DNA from: Prorocentrum cordatum
Lineage: Eukaryota > Sar > Dinophyceae > Prorocentrales > Prorocentraceae
Length of the DNA: 42,500 bases
NCBI GenBank assembly: GCA_963575745.1
Contig: CAUYUJ010003048.1
Location: forward strand, 17,501 to 60,000
Reading direction: 5' to 3'
Shown here: positions 39,885 to 42,500 of the stretch, piece by piece
Numbering within the stretch: position 1 is the first letter of the stretch
How the letters are laid out: each line of letters begins with the position of its first letter
Made by a program: the position numbers and the translations under genes
The notes under the pieces: generated by a model
What the model was told of the DNA's origin: nothing
Seen by the model: the letters and a program-made list of their open reading frames with translations, nothing else
The model's database searches: none

Positions 39885-41150
39885 GATGGGAAGCAGATGA
39901 TGGCGTTGAGGATGTTGAAGCCTAGACCCCCTCGGGTTGTGCCAAAAATCACGATGAGAAGATTTCTCTATTTTCGGCCTCTGGGGGCCCTCACTGGGCC
40001 CTGAGACCGTCAAAAAAGGACTCGGGATGGGAAACCGGTCCCGGGGAACGTGTCGAGACCTTCGGGTGTCGACGTTGTGAAAAAAGTCATGACGTCTTGG
40101 GTCTGGAGGGGAGGGAAAGGAGGACGAGGACGAGGACGAGGGCAAAGAGGGGCGCGGATTTGGGGGAGTGACGAGGAGGACGAGGACGAAGAGCTCTGCT
40201 GGCTCCACGGTGCCTGGCGGCTCTGGCCTGGCTTCTGCGAACACGTCGCCTATGTTGCACTACAGACTCCGCAGGAGAGATCGTGTTCGTTGACCCTCTT
40301 TCCTGGCATGCGTTCCGTGCATGCCCCAGTCCTCCTCCTCCTCCTCCTTGTTTATGCGCCATTCCTACTCTTGCCTCCTCTTTCCTTGCTCTTCCCTCCT
40401 GGGTCGCATCTGCTACAGGATGCGGAGCTTGGACAGTTATGCGCGGAGTTCTGTAGCTTAACCGTGCTCCTTCGCCAGAGAACGAGAGCGTTCGCTGTGT
40501 GTCCACTGGACTGTAATGCTCGTTTGCGCCCTGTTAGAAGCCTCGGTGTGGCCCAGTGGGAGCCTCGGGTCCGTTCTTGGGGGGGCTTTGGGGCCAGCGG
40601 GTGAGTTTTTTTGGGGGCCCTTCCTGGCGATGGACGGACCGGTCTGGGGTACGTCTTGGGGCCGTCCTCGGCCAGTCTGCCCAGGGTGGGCTATGTTCAA
40701 CTGCCCGCAGAGGGAGGTCTCGGGAAAGGGGAAGGCTTCTTCGAGCACTCCTGCTTCTTGGAAGGCGCGGGCCTCGTTTGCAGGTGCAGGGCGGGCGCCT
40801 TGTAGAAGCGGCCTCCTCCTAGGGAGCCTTCCCCCCTCCTCCTACCCCCCTTGTGCGCGCCGCCAAATGCTTGGGGCGGCAATTACCCGCCGGGAGGCCT
40901 CCCGTGCTGGTCGAGTGCCCGAGCGGTTGCCTGCTGGCAGGCACTGTCGTGCCGGGCCTCCCGGTTGCCCCAGGAGAGGCCGGCCTGTCGGGGACCTCCC
41001 AGAGAGGGGCGTGGGCACCTGGTCGGGCGCGTGTTCTGTGGGCGTGGGGCCGGACCTTGAGAACAGGAGCGGGCGGGGGACGGGGCGAGGGAGGGCGGCC
41101 CCTCCTGGAGTCTTCCCCCTCCCACTCCCCCCGCCTCGCCGGATATCCCC
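39885..41150. other. GC-rich DNA downstream of RSPH14, no gene called
   Basis: Contains GGACGAGGACGAGG-type repeats (40,115-40,190), a CTCCTC tract (40,332-40,350) and long overlapping Pro/Arg/Gly-rich frames on both strands. An open plus frame has the protein-like piece DAELGQLCAEFCSLTVLLRQ (about 40,418-40,480), which could be an exon, but no family is recognised. Confidence 0.35.
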
Positions 41151-41169
41151 CATCCTCCTCCCCACGCCT

Positions 41170-41265
41170 CCGAAGGGGGCCTGCCCAGGAAGGCCTGCGC
41201 CCACAGAACACGGGAGGTCTCCGAAGGGGGCCTGCCCAGGAAGGCCGCGTGTTCTGCGGGCGGGG
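41170..41265 (+). repeat. 51-bp direct duplication
   Basis: CCGAAGGGGGCCTGCCCAGG starts at 41,170 and again at 41,221. The phrase GTGTTCTG.GGGC occurs at about 41,031 and 41,248, and inverted (GCCCACAGAACAC) at 41,199. Confidence 0.7.
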
Positions 41266-41315
41266 CTCGAGGGACGGGATCAGTGCAAGCGCGGGTCGGT
41301 CAGAGCGCCGCACTT

Positions 41316-41383
41316 TGCAGGATCCTGCAGGGCCAGGGTCGCACTGGCCCGGGCTTGGGTGCAGGCTCTTGCAGGATCCTGCA
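41316..41383. repeat. two copies of a 14-bp palindrome
   Basis: TGCAGGATCCTGCA, perfectly self-complementary, at 41,316-41,329 and 41,370-41,383, 54 bp apart. Partial copies (TTGCAGGA, GTGCAGGC) lie near. Either a transcription-factor dyad or chance repeat growth; there is no gene context to decide. Confidence 0.55.
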
Positions 41384-41399
41384 GCATGTTGCAGGACGG

Positions 41400-42055
41400 T
41401 GGAGGGAGACAATCAGTAAACACCCCCCCCCCTGTCCCCCAGACTCAGAGTTGGCACGCGCGGGGGAGACTGCGGTCGAGGTGCAACTCATCAGACCCAC
41501 CGCCAGTTTTGAACATTGGGGGGAGGAGGAGGCGTTGATAGATGAATGTGGCATGAGTGTTCGCTATTTTTTTCCGAGGCCTGGATTCTGCAAAGCCCGA
41601 CTGCCCTGGGTTTGGATTGACCCGGGTCAGTAAATCCCCGAGGCTTGCAGGGCGGGGGCGGGAATGCGTCGACTAGTTTCGTTCTCCTATGCGCACCACT
41701 GCGGCCGCCATGGAACGTGCAACGTCGCGTCGCGCAGCCCGCAGTTCCCGTGGGGCAGCCGTCGGATCGCAGAAGCCACTCGGCGCAGGTGTGGGCTCAG
41801 CAACATTTCCGATCAGCATGGCCGCAATGCGAATCGCCAGCCAGGGGCAGCTCGCAATCAATGGCTGGCAGGGGCGCTGCATCCAACAGCTGAGAGCAGC
41901 CGCGAGCAATCAAAATCAGAAAATCACATACTGCTATGGGCATGATGCTCGCGTGCGCGGGCGCTGGGCCGGGGCGGCCGTCAGGGCCCTCGTCCCGAGT
42001 CATGGCGGGTCGTGGGGATCCAGGAGGGTCCAGGGGGGGAACACGTAAAAATATA
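41400..42055. other. GC-rich segment, no feature seen
   Basis: Frames of about 80-120 codons on both strands, none with a recognisable domain. Confidence 0.4.
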
Positions 42056-42060
42056 CGAGA

Positions 42061-42163
42061 CTCGCGTCCCCGAAGCCACATTCCTTAGTACATTACGCCC
42101 TATTCGCACACCCGAGGCCACAACCCCTAGTACATTACACGGTGTTCGCGTCCCCGACGTCGG
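42061..42163 (+). repeat. 42-bp tandem repeat, 2.5 units
   Basis: Units start at 42,061, 42,103 and 42,145: [C/T]TCGC...CCCGA[A/G]GCCACA, then CTTAGTACATTAC or CCTAGTACATTAC. The third unit stops after TTCGCGTCCCCGACG. Confidence 0.7.
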
Positions 42164-42476
42164 TTGCCCATTGCTTGGCGAAACCTTCGAACAACCTCGC
42201 AAGTTCCCCGACGTCGCACGGAAACGTGGGTGGAGTACTTGCTCCTGTCCGCAAGAGTTTCGCCGTCTGGTCCATAAAGGTTTGCGGAAAGTACTCGCAC
42301 CAACTCGGGAGGAGTGCGTGGCTGAAACCCAGAATATCCAGAAGAGCTGACTTAATATTGGAACTTCCACATGCACACGGGTCAATGAAGTGAAATGCAA
42401 CATTGTTGAATAGGATACCTTTCTTTCGCTCATCGGCGAAGCGACCCTTCGGTGACCTCGCAAGGCCTGGAGACAA
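42164..42476 (-). CDS. possible coding fragment at right edge
   Basis: A minus-strand frame reads GILFNNVAFHFIDPCACGSS, then ALLDILGFSHALLPSWCEYF and ELARLFEGFAKQWATDVGD. Its composition is balanced and protein-like, but it ends inside the 42-bp repeats and the plus strand is also open. No family is recognised and its beginning may lie outside the window. Confidence 0.25.
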
Positions 42477-42500
42477 TCACTGACCTTTGATGACCTCGCA

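Noticed and set aside
40418-40560. Next RSPH14 exon
   Set aside because: The protein-like stretch does not continue the armadillo pattern and no acceptor/donor pair in the right phase is evident.

Overview
The window is nuclear DNA of a eukaryote, most probably a dinoflagellate or a close relative. The arguments are: gene-poor, repeat-saturated DNA; split genes with small introns; a flagellar radial-spoke gene (RSPH14-like); heavily 5'-truncated non-LTR retrotransposons (LINEs); long satellites; and extreme simple-sequence blocks. There is no bacterial-style operon, no rRNA, and no tRNA that I could support. The organism call is an inference: no dinoflagellate spliced leader is present.

Layout. 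Positions 1-31,100 are a mosaic of one composite dispersed repeat. Its modules recur in a fixed order: a ~200-bp head (H), a tandem array of ~175-bp satellite monomers, a pyrimidine-rich/CG-rich module (P), a short inverted-repeat site (T, core CCARGGTTG/ACGG between CGGCGGTAACC and GGTTTACCGCCG), and a ~300-400-bp module (U). The composite is mostly in + orientation to about 20.9 kb and is inverted several times after that. The T site is the landing place of LINE-like elements. Seven insertions share the same 3' junction, and the two copies with clear 5' ends carry 9-10-bp target-site duplications covering the T core. One copy retains a frameshifted reverse transcriptase and RNase H, another only RNase H, another a 503-codon ORF1-like frame, and the rest are 5'-truncated tails. 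Three tail families (A, B, C) end in different hairpins but share short A-rich repeats and the target. A separate GC-rich LINE fragment at 25.96-28.6 kb keeps a broken apurinic-type endonuclease domain.

Positions 31,100-37,800 hold a second, degenerate ~160-bp tandem repeat and then long microsatellites and minisatellites: TG, GAT, GATCGAGTGA, GA, a 1-kb G-rich GTGGGGACA block with inverted flanks, GGA, and a foldback element. Positions 37,800-39,900 contain the one convincing host gene, an RSPH14-like armadillo-repeat radial-spoke protein in at least three exons. Four copies of a foldback MITE lie in or next to it; three have 8-bp target-site duplications. Positions 39,900-42,500 are GC-rich with short repeats and no gene I can identify.

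How it fits together: the composite repeat supplies many copies of a safe target, LINE families appear to have specialised on it, and almost all copies seen here are dead. The host gene carries a different, DNA-type element family in its large intron.
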